DNA of 37,826 nt, taken from assembly GCA_003224755.1 (NCBI GenBank), contig QHZR01000050.1, forward strand, positions 1 to 37,826. The letters run 5' to 3'. A model generated the notes under the pieces. The model was not told where the DNA came from. It did not search any database and saw nothing but the letters and a program-made list of their open reading frames with translations. The stretch's first letter is position 1; every line of letters starts with the position of its first letter. Position numbers and translations under genes: made by a program. Below, piece by piece: positions 24,538-33,020 of the stretch. The DNA is from Acidobacteriota bacterium (GTDB taxonomy: Bacteria; Acidobacteriota; Terriglobia; Terriglobales; Acidobacteriaceae).

Positions 24538-25053
24538 ATGAAGTGCACAGAAATTAACGAGCTGCTTCCGGACCTGGCCGCCGGACTTGCATCTGCTCCG
24601 CCCGGCATCAGCGATCATCTTCACATCTGCAACGAGTGCGCGGGAAAGCTGGAGGAATTTCGCAAGACCATGGCGCTGCTCGATGAATGGCAGGCGCCAG
24701 AGCCGTCGCCGTACTTTGATACGCGGCTGCACGCCCGATTGCGCGAGGAGGCGGCGAGACAGCCGCGTAGTTTTTTCGCCTGGATGCGGCGCCCAGCATT
24801 CGCGGTTTCACTGGCGGTTGCCTTAGTAGCAGGAGTGAGCCTTTTTGAGGTTAGAAAGATTGGGCACGGGCATCCCACTCAGGTCGCTGAGACTTCACAA
24901 GGTACATCGCAGCCGGTCCAGCCTGGCACGGCAGTAAGCGATTTGCAGGTCCTCGACAAGAATCAGGACCTGTTGGCTGACTCTGATTCGGATACGGCTT
25001 CTGATCTGCTCGACGATTTGCAAGTTCAGCAGGACGTGACCGCAAATCCGTAA
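24538..25053 (+). CDS. Anti-sigma factor with zinc-finger (ZAS-type) domain
   Basis: A 171-aa membrane-bound partner of the upstream sigma factor. The N-terminal ZAS motif is complete: Cys3, then His27-x3-Cys31-x2-Cys34 (HLHICNEC). A helix-rich linker and a single membrane helix follow (about residues 87-103, AFAVSLAVALVAGVSLFEV). Outside is a short acidic tail (DSDSDTASDLLDDLQVQQD). It probably holds the sigma factor at the membrane until a redox, zinc or envelope signal. The ATG at 24538 with GGGAA upstream is preferred over the longer frame beginning 17 codons earlier, which crosses the hairpin. Confidence 0.88.
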   Translation: MKCTEINELLPDLAAGLASAPPGISDHLHICNECAGKLEEFRKTMALLDEWQAPEPSPYFDTRLHARLREEAARQPRSFFAWMRRPAFAVSLAVALVAGVSLFEVRKIGHGHPTQVAETSQGTSQPVQPGTAVSDLQVLDKNQDLLADSDSDTASDLLDDLQVQQDVTANP

Positions 25054-25074
25054 TAGTCCGGGGATGAAGGGGAA

Positions 25075-25791
25075 ATGAAGTTAACGCCACAATTCGGCAA
25101 GTGGTTGCTCTCCGCCGGTATTTCGCTGGCGTTGGTTCTGCCCTCGCTCGGGCAGAACCGCCACAACGACAGGCAGCCCGCGCCTCGCCCTAATCGCCAG
25201 GAGCAACGGCAGTCACGACCGGAACCGCCGCGTCCTCAAAACCGTCCACAACCGCAGCCTCAGCCTCGCTATGAAGCTCCACGGCCGTACCAGCCGCCTG
25301 CGGAAGGGCATCACTCCGGACAATGGCTCAATCAGCACCGTGAACAACCGTTAGACCAACAGAAGCGGGCTCTTCAGAGTGATCCTCAGTTCCGCAAGCT
25401 GCCGCCCGAAAGACAGCAAAAATTCGAGCAGCGACTTCAACGCTTCGACAGTTTGCCCCAGGATCGGCAGCAGCAGGTTTTGCGCCGCATGGAAACCTGG
25501 GAGCACTTAACCCCACAGCAGAAACAGGACTTTCGCTCAATGGATTCTCAGTACAAGGGCCTGCCGCCCGACCGGCGTCAGGCAGTGCGGAATGCGATCC
25601 AGACATTACGAGCGATGCCGCCACAGGCCCGCCAGCACGAGATCCAGTCTGGCCGCTTTAGTCAGTTCTCTCCACAGGAGAGACAGGTATTGAATGATGC
25701 CTCGCGGCTTCCCCTGGTACCGGCGCCACAATCGGAGCCGGAGCAGCCAGGAACTGGGCCCCGGCGCTACATTCCGCGGCCTCCGCGATAG
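25075..25791 (+). CDS. DUF3106 secreted Pro/Gln/Arg-rich protein
   Basis: A 238-aa exported protein with a signal peptide (WLLSAGISLALVLPSLGQ). Residues about 22-80 are disordered and rich in Pro, Gln and Arg. Then comes a repetitive helical part of the DUF3106 kind: ERQQKFEQRLQRFDSLPQDR, the block RMETWEHLTPQQKQDFRSMD, and YKGLPPDRRQAVRNAIQTLR. The unit LPxxRQQxxxxR recurs about four times. It is probably in the sigma/anti-sigma transcript (21-nt gap, strong AAGGGG before the ATG) and could be a periplasmic sensor or effector of that switch, in the way CpxP/Spy-like helical proteins work (inference). Confidence 0.88.
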   Translation: MKLTPQFGKWLLSAGISLALVLPSLGQNRHNDRQPAPRPNRQEQRQSRPEPPRPQNRPQPQPQPRYEAPRPYQPPAEGHHSGQWLNQHREQPLDQQKRALQSDPQFRKLPPERQQKFEQRLQRFDSLPQDRQQQVLRRMETWEHLTPQQKQDFRSMDSQYKGLPPDRRQAVRNAIQTLRAMPPQARQHEIQSGRFSQFSPQERQVLNDASRLPLVPAPQSEPEQPGTGPRRYIPRPPR

Positions 25792-25798
25792 TTCATAT

Positions 25799-25825
25799 GT
25801 GGGACAGGGGAGCCGCCTGTCCCAC
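25799..25825. repeat. Hairpin after the DUF3106 gene
   Basis: GTGGGACAGG and CCTGTCCCAC, perfect 10-bp arms with a 7-nt loop, 8 nt after the DUF3106 stop. It may act as a weak terminator or RNA end protector; no T-run follows. Confidence 0.65.
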
Positions 25826-25947
25826 GCGAAGTGTGGCGATTTCAATGCTCTTCTTCTTTCTTTGATAAACTGCTGCCAATCCCCCGATCGGAGAAAGAGT
25901 TGCAGCTTCACTCCTACTGCGTGAGCTAGCGGTTCGTGCATGTGTCT

Positions 25948-27345
25948 ATGTTGAGCCGCCTGACAGCTCGCATTGCCTTCGTCATAGCCATCGGCTTGCT
26001 GCTTGTATGCGCGATATTGGTCTATAGCACGGTCCTCAATCTCGCCGAAAGCGAGCGCCTGGTCACGCATACTCATCAGGTGCAGGAGTTTCTCGGCGAG
26101 ACAGAATCTGCGATTGCTTCCGCTGCGCGGGCGCGATTGAGCTACGTATTGAGCGGTGATGATGCGGCGCTGGAGCAGTATCAGCGCTATGTCGCACACA
26201 TCCCGGTGGTCCTCAATAATCTGCGCCAAGGCACTACCGACAATTCCAAGCAGCAAAAACACTGCGATCAATTGGAAGCTCTAGTCAACGATCGTATCCA
26301 GCTCTGGGAGAAGTCTGTCGCATTAAAACGGAGCGGGCTTTCAACCCCCGACGGCCAGCCCGACATGACGCGGCAGAGCGTAGTTGTTGCCGACGAAATC
26401 GTCTCGGTCACTGATGCTATGCGACGCGAAGAGGCCAAACTGCTCGAGCAGCGCACGACTGCGTTGCACGTGCACTTCGTGTTCCTCATCTTCATTCTTT
26501 CGATCACGTTTATCGCAGCTGTCATGCTTTTACTCTGGCACTATCGTCTGCTGCGCGATGAGTTACACGCCCGCGAACGCGCCCAAAAAATCGCTGCAGG
26601 TGCCGCAAACGCCGCCGTTGAAGCCGAGCGCAAGGCGCATGCATCAGAATCCGCAGCATTGGCCAGCCAGAACGCGGCACGGCGCCTAAGCGCGCGTCTT
26701 TTGCAATTGCGAGACGATGAGCGACGGAAATTTTCGCGTGAATTGCACGACAGCATCGGACAGTACCTTGCCGCTGCCAAGATGACGCTGCAGTCCCTCG
26801 CCAACGGACACGAAAGCGATCGCAGATTTTCGGAATGCGTGAACCTGCTGGACCAGTCCATCAGAGAAACGCGCACAATTTCGCATTTGCTTCATCCCTC
26901 GGGTCTCGACGAAATCGGGTTCAGTGCGGCCGCAACCTCCTACGCTGAAGGCTTTGCTCAGCGCAGCGGCTTGCAGCTCGATTTCAAGATCTCAGAGCCC
27001 ACAAAACGATTGCCGCGAGAAACGGAAATCGCGTTATTTCGCGTGTTGCAGGAATCTCTAACTAATATTCACCGGCACGCAAAGAGCACGTCAGCCGAAT
27101 TGATTTTCGAGACAGCGCCCAAAAATGTAGTGCTCACCGTCCGGGACAAGGGCATAGGCATTCCGAAAGACGTGCTTGACCGCTTCCGCTCCTCCGGCAC
27201 TTCCGGCGTTGGCCTCGCGGGCATGCGAGAGAGGATTCGCGAGTTGGGCGGAACGTTTGAAGTCGAATCAGGCGGCGAGGGGACCTGTGTGCGCGTCATT
27301 GTGCCACTGACTGAAGGCCAGGCATTCGCCGCGGACCCGGGCTAA
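25948..27345 (+). CDS. Sensor histidine kinase (CHASE3-like, HisKA_3)
   Basis: Membrane histidine kinase of the NarL/DegS-type class, 465 aa from ATG 25948. Helix 1 (RIAFVIAIGLLLVCAILVY) and helix 2 (VFLIFILSITFIAAVMLLLW) bracket a helical extracytoplasmic domain resembling CHASE3 (ETESAIASAARARLSYVLSG). An Ala/Glu-rich coiled coil leads to the dimerisation/phosphoacceptor motif DERRKFSRELHDSIGQYLAA, His267. The ATPase has the N box (LQESLTNIHRHAKST), DKGIGIP, and GVGLAGMRERIRELGG. Two GTG codons 6 and 12 nt earlier are alternative starts. No response regulator is adjacent, so the partner, probably a NarL-type regulator, is elsewhere. Confidence 0.9.
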   Translation: MLSRLTARIAFVIAIGLLLVCAILVYSTVLNLAESERLVTHTHQVQEFLGETESAIASAARARLSYVLSGDDAALEQYQRYVAHIPVVLNNLRQGTTDNSKQQKHCDQLEALVNDRIQLWEKSVALKRSGLSTPDGQPDMTRQSVVVADEIVSVTDAMRREEAKLLEQRTTALHVHFVFLIFILSITFIAAVMLLLWHYRLLRDELHARERAQKIAAGAANAAVEAERKAHASESAALASQNAARRLSARLLQLRDDERRKFSRELHDSIGQYLAAAKMTLQSLANGHESDRRFSECVNLLDQSIRETRTISHLLHPSGLDEIGFSAAATSYAEGFAQRSGLQLDFKISEPTKRLPRETEIALFRVLQESLTNIHRHAKSTSAELIFETAPKNVVLTVRDKGIGIPKDVLDRFRSSGTSGVGLAGMRERIRELGGTFEVESGGEGTCVRVIVPLTEGQAFAADPG

Positions 27346-27462
27346 TCTTGGCGTTTTCACCCGGAGACAGGGATGGATTCTCGTCTTTGAGCGTTTGTCC
27401 TTGATCGGTCGCAACAAGTCCTCACGACACGTCGGAAACACCCGCCCGGTGGCACGACAACG

Positions 27463-27483
27463 CCGACGACCAACGACCAAAGA
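27463..27483. repeat. Short CCAACGA-type heptamer repeat
   Basis: Three tandem heptamers, CCGACGA CCAACGA CCAAAGA, between the convergent kinase and hydrolase genes. Same motif as the array at 33021. Confidence 0.6.
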
Positions 27484-27494
27484 CGAGAAGAGAA

Positions 27495-29504
27495 TTACGG
27501 CCCATAAACAGTCGCCGCCACTTTACTGCTTCCTATCTTTCCGGTGATCTGTGCCGTGCTGCCAGGAACCCTGCTGTTCCATTTGATGTTCAGCGTTCCT
27601 TTCGCTCCCCCGAGCCCACTCACCTTCAGGTAGGCTTTGACCGCGCCCGGAAAGTTGTAATCCCAGTCAGCGCGGCCCGAAACACTCACATCATCCGTCC
27701 AGCGAAGGTACTCCAGCTTGTAAATCGAGTGGCTGCCTGAAGTCTTATATTTGAAATGGCCGCCGCGCAGCCCCACGCCTTTTCCTGTGTCGTTCACCCA
27801 CCACCGGGCCAAGGCATCGCCGACGGTTTGTGCAGCGACGGCAGCGACTCGCAACTCTTTTTCATTCGCCTGATTTCCCGCAATCGCCGTCGCCGGATCG
27901 AGCTCCGCGGCCTGCAGCGGAAACTTCGGAACCAAGTGCACTTCCGCAGTCTTCGTCGCGCAGGACGTGTCGCCGGCGTCGAGGGTCTCTACAAACCGAC
28001 GCACCATTTCTGAACCGCAGTTGTCATAATCCTCCAGGGCGATCACATGACCTGTGTTTTCAACGATCACCTGTTTTGCATTCGGAAACTGTTTTGCAGC
28101 CGCCGCGCCCTGAGGCCATGGCGTAAGCGGATCGAAATCTCCCGAAAGTATGAGAACAGGAACGCTCGGAAAAACTGCATTCGCCGGAACCGGAGAGCCA
28201 ACTGAAATTTGCGGTGGCGCCTCGGGCCAGTTCAAACATAAATCAAGCACGCTGTCGTCGAGCGGCATGGCCTCGAATTCGCCCACAGTAAAGGGTGCGT
28301 ACGTGGTCGGCTCGTTCCTTTCTTTCTCCGCGATCACACGTTGCAGTTGCGCCTCTCGATCGGCAGGATGCGCCTTCATGTCATACAACTGCGGATACGA
28401 AGCGCAGCTCGTAGAGACGAAACTTGCGGCGCTGTATGTGGCGATCTGCGTATCGCGGCCGCCGGTCTCTCCGGCTTTCCTGTTTTCCGCTACCAGTCGC
28501 AGAAGAGGAATGGAGTCCTGCCGCTCGAGATATGCTCTGGCGGCTGCATCGAGTTCACGAAAAACCACCAGAGCCGTTGCGTTTGAGTACATCAGATATG
28601 CAATGTTCGAAGGATCAGCCGTCACAGCCACCATTTTTCCATCGCCATCTTGCACTGTTCCAGACAGCGGCTCCTCGCGCAACTTTGCGACAAGCTGTTC
28701 CAGTCTGACTGCGCTGTCGCCGGGAATATCGTGGCATGCAGCCGACCGCTGGCAAGCCAACCGGAATCCTTCGCGAATCGTCGGCGCAATCTCCGGATAC
28801 CAAGGTGAGAGTCCCACAATCGGGTAAGCACTATCCAGCACCAAAGCTCGAAGTCGCTGCGGATGCCTTACCGCGAACGTCTGGCTGAAGTAAGTTCCGT
28901 ACGAATCGCCGTACAAATCAACCTGATTGATCGCGAGCGCGTCAAGTACGGCCGCTAGATCGTCCGCCGCTAGCGCGGTGCCATACAGATACGCCCCGTT
29001 GCCCAGAGTGGCCCCGCAGGCGGAGATTCCCTCATGCTGCGGGTTCGGTTCGGATTGAAGCAACGGACAATCTACCGCGTGAGAAAGACCTGTGCCTCGG
29101 TGGTCCACCAGGAGCAAATCGTGACGGTCCATCAACGGCCGAAACAGTCCGATATAGCTATGCCGGGTTTCGGTTGTCGGATATCCCGGACCACCTTCCA
29201 TTGCGACAATCGTCTCGAGCTGCTGGGCAGTGGAGTTCTGATGAGGATAGAGCTGAAATCCAACCTTAATAGTTCCAGGCGCTGCGCCAGACGGGTAAAG
29301 CGCGCGAATAATCGCACCGCAGTAAGCGGGGACACCTTTGCATCGGCGAAGCCGGACAGAGCCGACCTGGATTTCAGTCTGTGACGGCTTGCGCACTAAC
29401 TCAGCTGGAGGTTTCAAGCGTCTAGCGAAAACCGGTGCCGTAGCTGCGAAGGTAAGGGACAGCGCGGTCCCCAAAACGAAGAAGCGCCCCACGCGGATCA
29501 TCAT
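27495..29504 (-). CDS. Secreted alpha/beta hydrolase, S33 (TAP-like) peptidase family, with extra C-terminal domain
   Basis: A 669-aa exported hydrolase with an N-terminal signal peptide (LGTALSLTFAATAPVFA). The core resembles tripeptidyl/proline aminopeptidases: oxyanion-hole GGPG at 104-107, DHRGTGLS at 134-141, nucleophile Ser201 in GDSYGT, acid Asp458 in GDFDPLTP, His486 in ENTGHV. Family TAP-type proteins usually end shortly after this His; here about 180 residues follow. They include a beta-rich tail (TSGSHSIYKLEYLRWTDDVS and GLGGAKGTLNIKWNSRVPG) of unknown function. Cys pairs suggest disulfides in the cap. It likely trims N-terminal peptides outside the cytoplasm. The ATG at 29504 is followed by a second Met. 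Confidence 0.88.
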   Translation of the reverse strand: MMIRVGRFFVLGTALSLTFAATAPVFARRLKPPAELVRKPSQTEIQVGSVRLRRCKGVPAYCGAIIRALYPSGAAPGTIKVGFQLYPHQNSTAQQLETIVAMEGGPGYPTTETRHSYIGLFRPLMDRHDLLLVDHRGTGLSHAVDCPLLQSEPNPQHEGISACGATLGNGAYLYGTALAADDLAAVLDALAINQVDLYGDSYGTYFSQTFAVRHPQRLRALVLDSAYPIVGLSPWYPEIAPTIREGFRLACQRSAACHDIPGDSAVRLEQLVAKLREEPLSGTVQDGDGKMVAVTADPSNIAYLMYSNATALVVFRELDAAARAYLERQDSIPLLRLVAENRKAGETGGRDTQIATYSAASFVSTSCASYPQLYDMKAHPADREAQLQRVIAEKERNEPTTYAPFTVGEFEAMPLDDSVLDLCLNWPEAPPQISVGSPVPANAVFPSVPVLILSGDFDPLTPWPQGAAAAKQFPNAKQVIVENTGHVIALEDYDNCGSEMVRRFVETLDAGDTSCATKTAEVHLVPKFPLQAAELDPATAIAGNQANEKELRVAAVAAQTVGDALARWWVNDTGKGVGLRGGHFKYKTSGSHSIYKLEYLRWTDDVSVSGRADWDYNFPGAVKAYLKVSGLGGAKGTLNIKWNSRVPGSTAQITGKIGSSKVAATVYGP

Positions 29505-29531
29505 CTTGTGTTCAAACCTCGTTCTAGCCGT

Positions 29532-30458
29532 TCAATTTCTGAGCAAGTTTCTCATAACAAACCTGACATTCGCCGGCCGCTCCGCCAGTCGCCGCATCAT
29601 GTACGGATACCACTCAGTTCCGAAGGGGACATAGACTCGCACTCTCCAGCCCTCATGCACCAGCGAATGTTGTAAGTCGCGGCGGATACCATAAAGCATT
29701 TGAAATTCAAACGTGTCTTTCGGGATGCCCTCGCCAGTGGCAAATGTTTTTGCTTCACGAATGATCTTTTCGTCGTGCGTCGCCAGCCCATGATAAACGC
29801 CGCTTTTTAGCAAAGTTTTCATGAGCCGGAGATAGTTACTGTCCACCTCGGACTTGGCCTGAAATGCGATCTCCGCCGGCTCCTTGTAGGCGCCTTTACA
29901 CAACCGAATGCGAATCCCGTGCGTCAGCAGTTTGGTCACATCGTCTTCCGAGCGCCGCATGTAACTTTGGATGACCGCGCCCACACATCCGCGATTTTGT
30001 GGCACAGAGTGCAGTTCGTGCACGATGTCGAGCGTTCGCTGCGTGTAGGCGGATCCTTCCATATCAACCCGCACAAAATTTTTCGGCTGGACCGAGGCCG
30101 CTCGGTCCACCAGCGCACTCACCTGACTGTAAGCCAGCTTGGGATCAACATCGAGCCCCATGTGAGTGAGTTTCAAGCTGACGTTGGCGTTGAGACCTCC
30201 TGCAGAAATTTCCGACAGCAACTGTTCGTAAAGACGCGCACTTTGCTGCACTTCTTCTACAGAGCTTGCGTTTTCTCCAAGATTGTCAATGGAAACGCTC
30301 AGCCCGGCTTCGTTCAATCTTCGGGTAACTCGAAGCGCATCCTCGACCTGGGTACCTGCCACGAACCGGCCTGAAATCCTCTGGCCAATGGACGAGCGCT
30401 CCGCAAGTGAGCGCAGAGAGCGGCTCTCCGAAAGCGAAATGAACAGCGCCCTCAGCAC
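29532..30458 (-). CDS. putA-like PRODH: Proline dehydrogenase
   Basis: FAD enzyme oxidising proline to pyrroline-5-carboxylate, here as a stand-alone 308-aa protein rather than fused to the aldehyde dehydrogenase. TIM-barrel landmarks are present: VSIDNLGENASSVEEV, then SLKLTHMGLDVD, FVRVDMEGSAYTQRTLDI and IRIRLCKGAYKEPAEIAF. The proline-binding end EWYPYMMRRLAERPANVRF holds the paired Arg residues. GTG 30458 gives the normal N-terminus (LRALFISLSES). No pyrroline-5-carboxylate dehydrogenase gene is nearby. It is 27 nt upstream of the hydrolase gene, and a peptidase plus proline oxidation would fit peptide catabolism (inference). Confidence 0.93.
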   Translation of the reverse strand: MLRALFISLSESRSLRSLAERSSIGQRISGRFVAGTQVEDALRVTRRLNEAGLSVSIDNLGENASSVEEVQQSARLYEQLLSEISAGGLNANVSLKLTHMGLDVDPKLAYSQVSALVDRAASVQPKNFVRVDMEGSAYTQRTLDIVHELHSVPQNRGCVGAVIQSYMRRSEDDVTKLLTHGIRIRLCKGAYKEPAEIAFQAKSEVDSNYLRLMKTLLKSGVYHGLATHDEKIIREAKTFATGEGIPKDTFEFQMLYGIRRDLQHSLVHEGWRVRVYVPFGTEWYPYMMRRLAERPANVRFVMRNLLRN

Positions 30459-30657
30459 AGGGCCCCAGGTGTTGAGAACTCTCCCCTTAACTCAATGATC
30501 AGGCAATTCATCACAGAAATGGTAGTGGTGAAGTTCAGGGCGAAGATCACTGAAAGTTTTACCACAACCAGTCGCTAGTGGTTGGTGGTCGGTGGCGGGT
30601 GGTCAACAGGCTTAGTGGCTCAGGGAATCCAGACTCTGACATCCTAATTCCGTCGGA

Positions 30658-30736
30658 GCCCCGGCGGGGCGAACGAACTTAGCCCAGCGCTTCAGCGCTG
30701 GGGAAAAGCAGCAAAAAGAGTGAGTCCCGCAGGTAC
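30658..30736. repeat. Triple-hairpin dispersed repeat, copy 3
   Basis: GCCCC-GGC-GGGGC (30658-30670), CCCAGCGC-TTCA-GCGCTGGG (30683-30702), and a decayed third hairpin GTCCC-GCA-GGTAC (about 30724-30736). It lies in the 330-bp gap 30459-30789 along with degenerate GGTTGGTGGTC-type heptamers (about 30575-30605). Confidence 0.78.
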
Positions 30737-30789
30737 CTCAAGACAACTATGAGACGTTCCCATCGTCACTGCCCGCAACTGGCCACGAC

Positions 30790-31125
30790 TTACGGATGGA
30801 ACCTGAACTCAACTTGCTCCGTCGATTCGTGTTCCGCCTTCTCCCATTTCCAATCCTGTACGGCGCGCTGAGCGGACTGCACCAGCAACGGGTTTCCACC
30901 TTTGACCTGCACGGCCTTAACGCTTCCATTAGCAAGCACGAGCGCTTCCAGTTTTACCGTTCCGCTAAGGTTCATGCTGCGCGCTATGGCAGGATAAGAA
31001 GGCACAACCTTGGTGACCACTTTCCGGTCGCTTGTAGATTCATCACTCTGCGCTGTCGCGGGCCCAGGTTGGAATGTGAAAAGAAGAACTGATAACAGTA
31101 CCAGCAGTCTAGGGAAACGTTTCAT
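30790..31125 (-). CDS. Secreted TonB C-terminal-domain protein
   Basis: A 111-aa exported protein: signal peptide (LLVLLSVLLFTFQPGPATAQ) and then one TonB_C domain, VVPSYPAIARSMNLSGTVKL, EALVLANGSVKAVQVKGGNP and LLVQSAQRAVQDWKWEKA. It lacks the N-terminal membrane anchor and Pro-rich spacer of a real TonB, so it probably does not energise transporters. Such stand-alone domains are numerous in Acidobacteriota, as far as I recall. A large palindrome overlaps its start codon, suggesting strong regulation. No Shine-Dalgarno is seen. Confidence 0.88.
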   Translation of the reverse strand: MKRFPRLLVLLSVLLFTFQPGPATAQSDESTSDRKVVTKVVPSYPAIARSMNLSGTVKLEALVLANGSVKAVQVKGGNPLLVQSAQRAVQDWKWEKAEHESTEQVEFRFHP

Positions 31126-31148
31126 AATGTTTACACGGTAAACATTAT
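31124..31148 (-). promoter_or_regulatory. Palindromic operator over the TonB_C gene start codon
   Basis: Perfect inverted repeat with 11-bp arms around ACG: ATAATGTTTAC and GTAAACATTAT. The final ATG-containing part reaches into the start codon at 31125. A repressor bound here would block both the promoter and translation start, and the site occupies the place where a Shine-Dalgarno would be. The binding family is not identified. Confidence 0.65.
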
Positions 31149-31210
31149 CGTGGGGCGCGGCAAATTACTTCGGTAGGCATGGCGGTGGGACGAAAGTAAC
31201 CTCGGAGGGT

Positions 31211-32140
31211 TCAGTGCCCCTGATCTTCGAGGAATTTCTCCACTTCCAATGCCGCCATGCATCCGGAACCGGCAGCCGTGATGGCTTGCCGGTAGCGGCG
31301 ATCTTGCACGTCTCCGCAGGCATAGACACCCGGTACTTTAGTGAAGATGAAATTCGTCGTCTCCAAATACCCATCCTGATCGGTATCCAACTGACCCTCG
31401 AAGATCTTGGCATTGGGAATGTGGCCAATTCCGAGAAACATTGCACTGGTCGGGAAGTTCCACGATTTCCCGTTGTTGACCTCACGCAGCTTCAGTCCGG
31501 TCACTTCTCTTTGCGAGGCGTCATAGACATCTTCAACAATCGTGTTGGTAAGGAATTGGATCTTCTCGTTTTTCTGTGCGCGTTCCAGCATGATCTTCGA
31601 AGCGCGGAATTCCTCGCGGCGATGAATTAGCGTCACCTTGGTGGCAAACCGAGTAAGGAAGAGCGCCTCTTCCATCGCCGAGTCTCCACCGCCGATTACT
31701 GAAATCTCTTTGCCCGAAAAAAAGAACCCGTCGCAGGTGGCGCACGATGAAACCCCGTGGCCGATCAGCGCTTGCTCATTCGGCAGTCCCAGCCAACGTG
31801 CCGACGCTCCGCTGGCAATAATGAGCGTTTGCGTCTCGACCGCATCTTTGCCCACCTGAAGCGTGAAAGGACGTTTGCTGAGGTCCGCCGCAGTCACATG
31901 CGCCAGTTTGTATTCGGCGCCAAAACGCTCCGCTTGGCGGCGCATATTGGCAATCAGCTCTGGGCCCTGAATTCCGTCCGGAAATCCGGGAAAATTTTCC
32001 ACCAACGTGGTCAGCGAAAGTTGGCCGCCGGGCTCGTGCCCTTCCAACACCAACGGATTCAGCTTTGCCCGTGCCGTGTAAAGCGCGGCGGTGTGCCCGG
32101 CGCAGCCTGATCCGATGATCACAACATCTCTTCTGTCCAT
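31211..32140 (-). CDS. trxB: Thioredoxin-disulfide reductase
   Basis: Cytosolic FAD/NADPH enzyme that keeps thioredoxin reduced, 309 aa. The FAD motif is GSGCAG (10-15), GGQLSLTTLVENFPGF is typical of the family, the redox-active site is CATC with Cys133 and Cys136, the NADPH motif is GGGDSAMEEALFL, and the end YACGDVQDRRYRQAITAAGS is standard. Note that the first motif has an extra Cys13. The ATG at 32140 is preceded by no clear Shine-Dalgarno. The TonB_C gene follows after 85 nt with its own palindromic control site, so it is probably a separate transcript. Confidence 0.97.
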   Translation of the reverse strand: MDRRDVVIIGSGCAGHTAALYTARAKLNPLVLEGHEPGGQLSLTTLVENFPGFPDGIQGPELIANMRRQAERFGAEYKLAHVTAADLSKRPFTLQVGKDAVETQTLIIASGASARWLGLPNEQALIGHGVSSCATCDGFFFSGKEISVIGGGDSAMEEALFLTRFATKVTLIHRREEFRASKIMLERAQKNEKIQFLTNTIVEDVYDASQREVTGLKLREVNNGKSWNFPTSAMFLGIGHIPNAKIFEGQLDTDQDGYLETTNFIFTKVPGVYACGDVQDRRYRQAITAAGSGCMAALEVEKFLEDQGH

Positions 32141-32197
32141 AGAATGCTTTAGATTACAAAATCCAATTTCGGTTTCAACGCCAGAATTCGACCTTCA

Positions 32198-32944
32198 TTA
32201 TTTGACTCTTGGCGCCGCCGTTGTTTTTCGAAGCGCCCCCGGCGCTGGGCTGCCGCCTATTCTGGCCAGTTCTTCAGGAATAAGTCTTCTTGCCCCAAGC
32301 AGGGCGCGATAACTCGACAACAGCGTCGATGCGGACGAAAAAAGCGGTTCATAAGCGCTCTGATCGGGAGGTGTTCCTTCGCTCGAAGCCGAGCAGCGCG
32401 CCAGCACTACCGACGATTTTCCGAAGCGCTCTAGCTTGATGCGGCTCGTGGGCGTTGTCGCGCTCAGCATTGTGATCACCGATGTCACGGAGGAAGCACT
32501 GTCCTCGATCGAGACCTGCAATAAATCTTTCGGATCGCGAACGCGAAAAACCAGCGTCTCTACCATTTGGTGACTATCGCGGCTGAAGGAATACTGCACG
32601 TTCAAGTACGTGGTGCCCGTCAGGTCATGCCTGATGCGGACAAAATCCGCGGCGGCTGTGGTGTCCGTGGTTATCGCTCCACTGCCTGCCATAGCTAATG
32701 GATTGGCTCGTGGATCAAGCACCGAACGCCCGCGGTCCACTTCAAAATCCGCACTAAAAGCCGGCTTCCTGGGAATTTCTGCCAGAGCCGAGGCGATTTC
32801 CTTCTGCTCGTCAGGCGAAGGGGTGCACACGTTCAGAACGTTGACCTTGACTTGTGGCTGTTGCTGCTGCGACGCAGGCGCTTGCGCGCGGCAGAGACAC
32901 ATCACCGCCATCACGATGGCAAGCGTTAAGATTTTCCGGAACAC
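32198..32944 (-). CDS. Secreted hypothetical protein
   Basis: About 248 aa from GTG 32944, which gives a good signal peptide (FRKILTLAIVMAVMCLCRAQ). After a Gln-rich stretch (ASQQQQPQVK) comes a soluble domain with VNVLNVCTPSPDEQKEIASA and DFEVDRGRSVLDP, plus a segment RIRHDLTGTTYLNVQYSFSR. I do not recognise the family. The open frame extends to 33052 only because the heptamer array and a hairpin are read as codons (repeating VVGRWSL), so the longer start is rejected. It is upstream of trxB on the same strand with a 57-nt gap. Confidence 0.78.
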   Translation of the reverse strand: MFRKILTLAIVMAVMCLCRAQAPASQQQQPQVKVNVLNVCTPSPDEQKEIASALAEIPRKPAFSADFEVDRGRSVLDPRANPLAMAGSGAITTDTTAAADFVRIRHDLTGTTYLNVQYSFSRDSHQMVETLVFRVRDPKDLLQVSIEDSASSVTSVITMLSATTPTSRIKLERFGKSSVVLARCSASSEGTPPDQSAYEPLFSSASTLLSSYRALLGARRLIPEELARIGGSPAPGALRKTTAAPRVK

Positions 32945-32986
32945 AGCAAAATTGTAGCAGCATAAGAACCAGCAGAGTCCACGTGG

Positions 32987-33008
32987 GGACAGCCGCCATC
33001 GGCTGTCC
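32987..33008. repeat. GC hairpin in the divergent gap upstream of the small hypothetical gene
   Basis: GGACAGCCG-CCAT-CGGCTGTCC, perfect 9-bp arms. Related in style to those at 24495 and 25799 (GACAG/CTGTC core). Confidence 0.65.
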
Positions 33009-33020
33009 TGCGTACGCGGA

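Noticed and set aside
30790-31125. Genuine TonB energy transducer
   Set aside because: It has a cleavable signal peptide, but no membrane anchor or Pro-rich spacer and no ExbB/ExbD neighbours.
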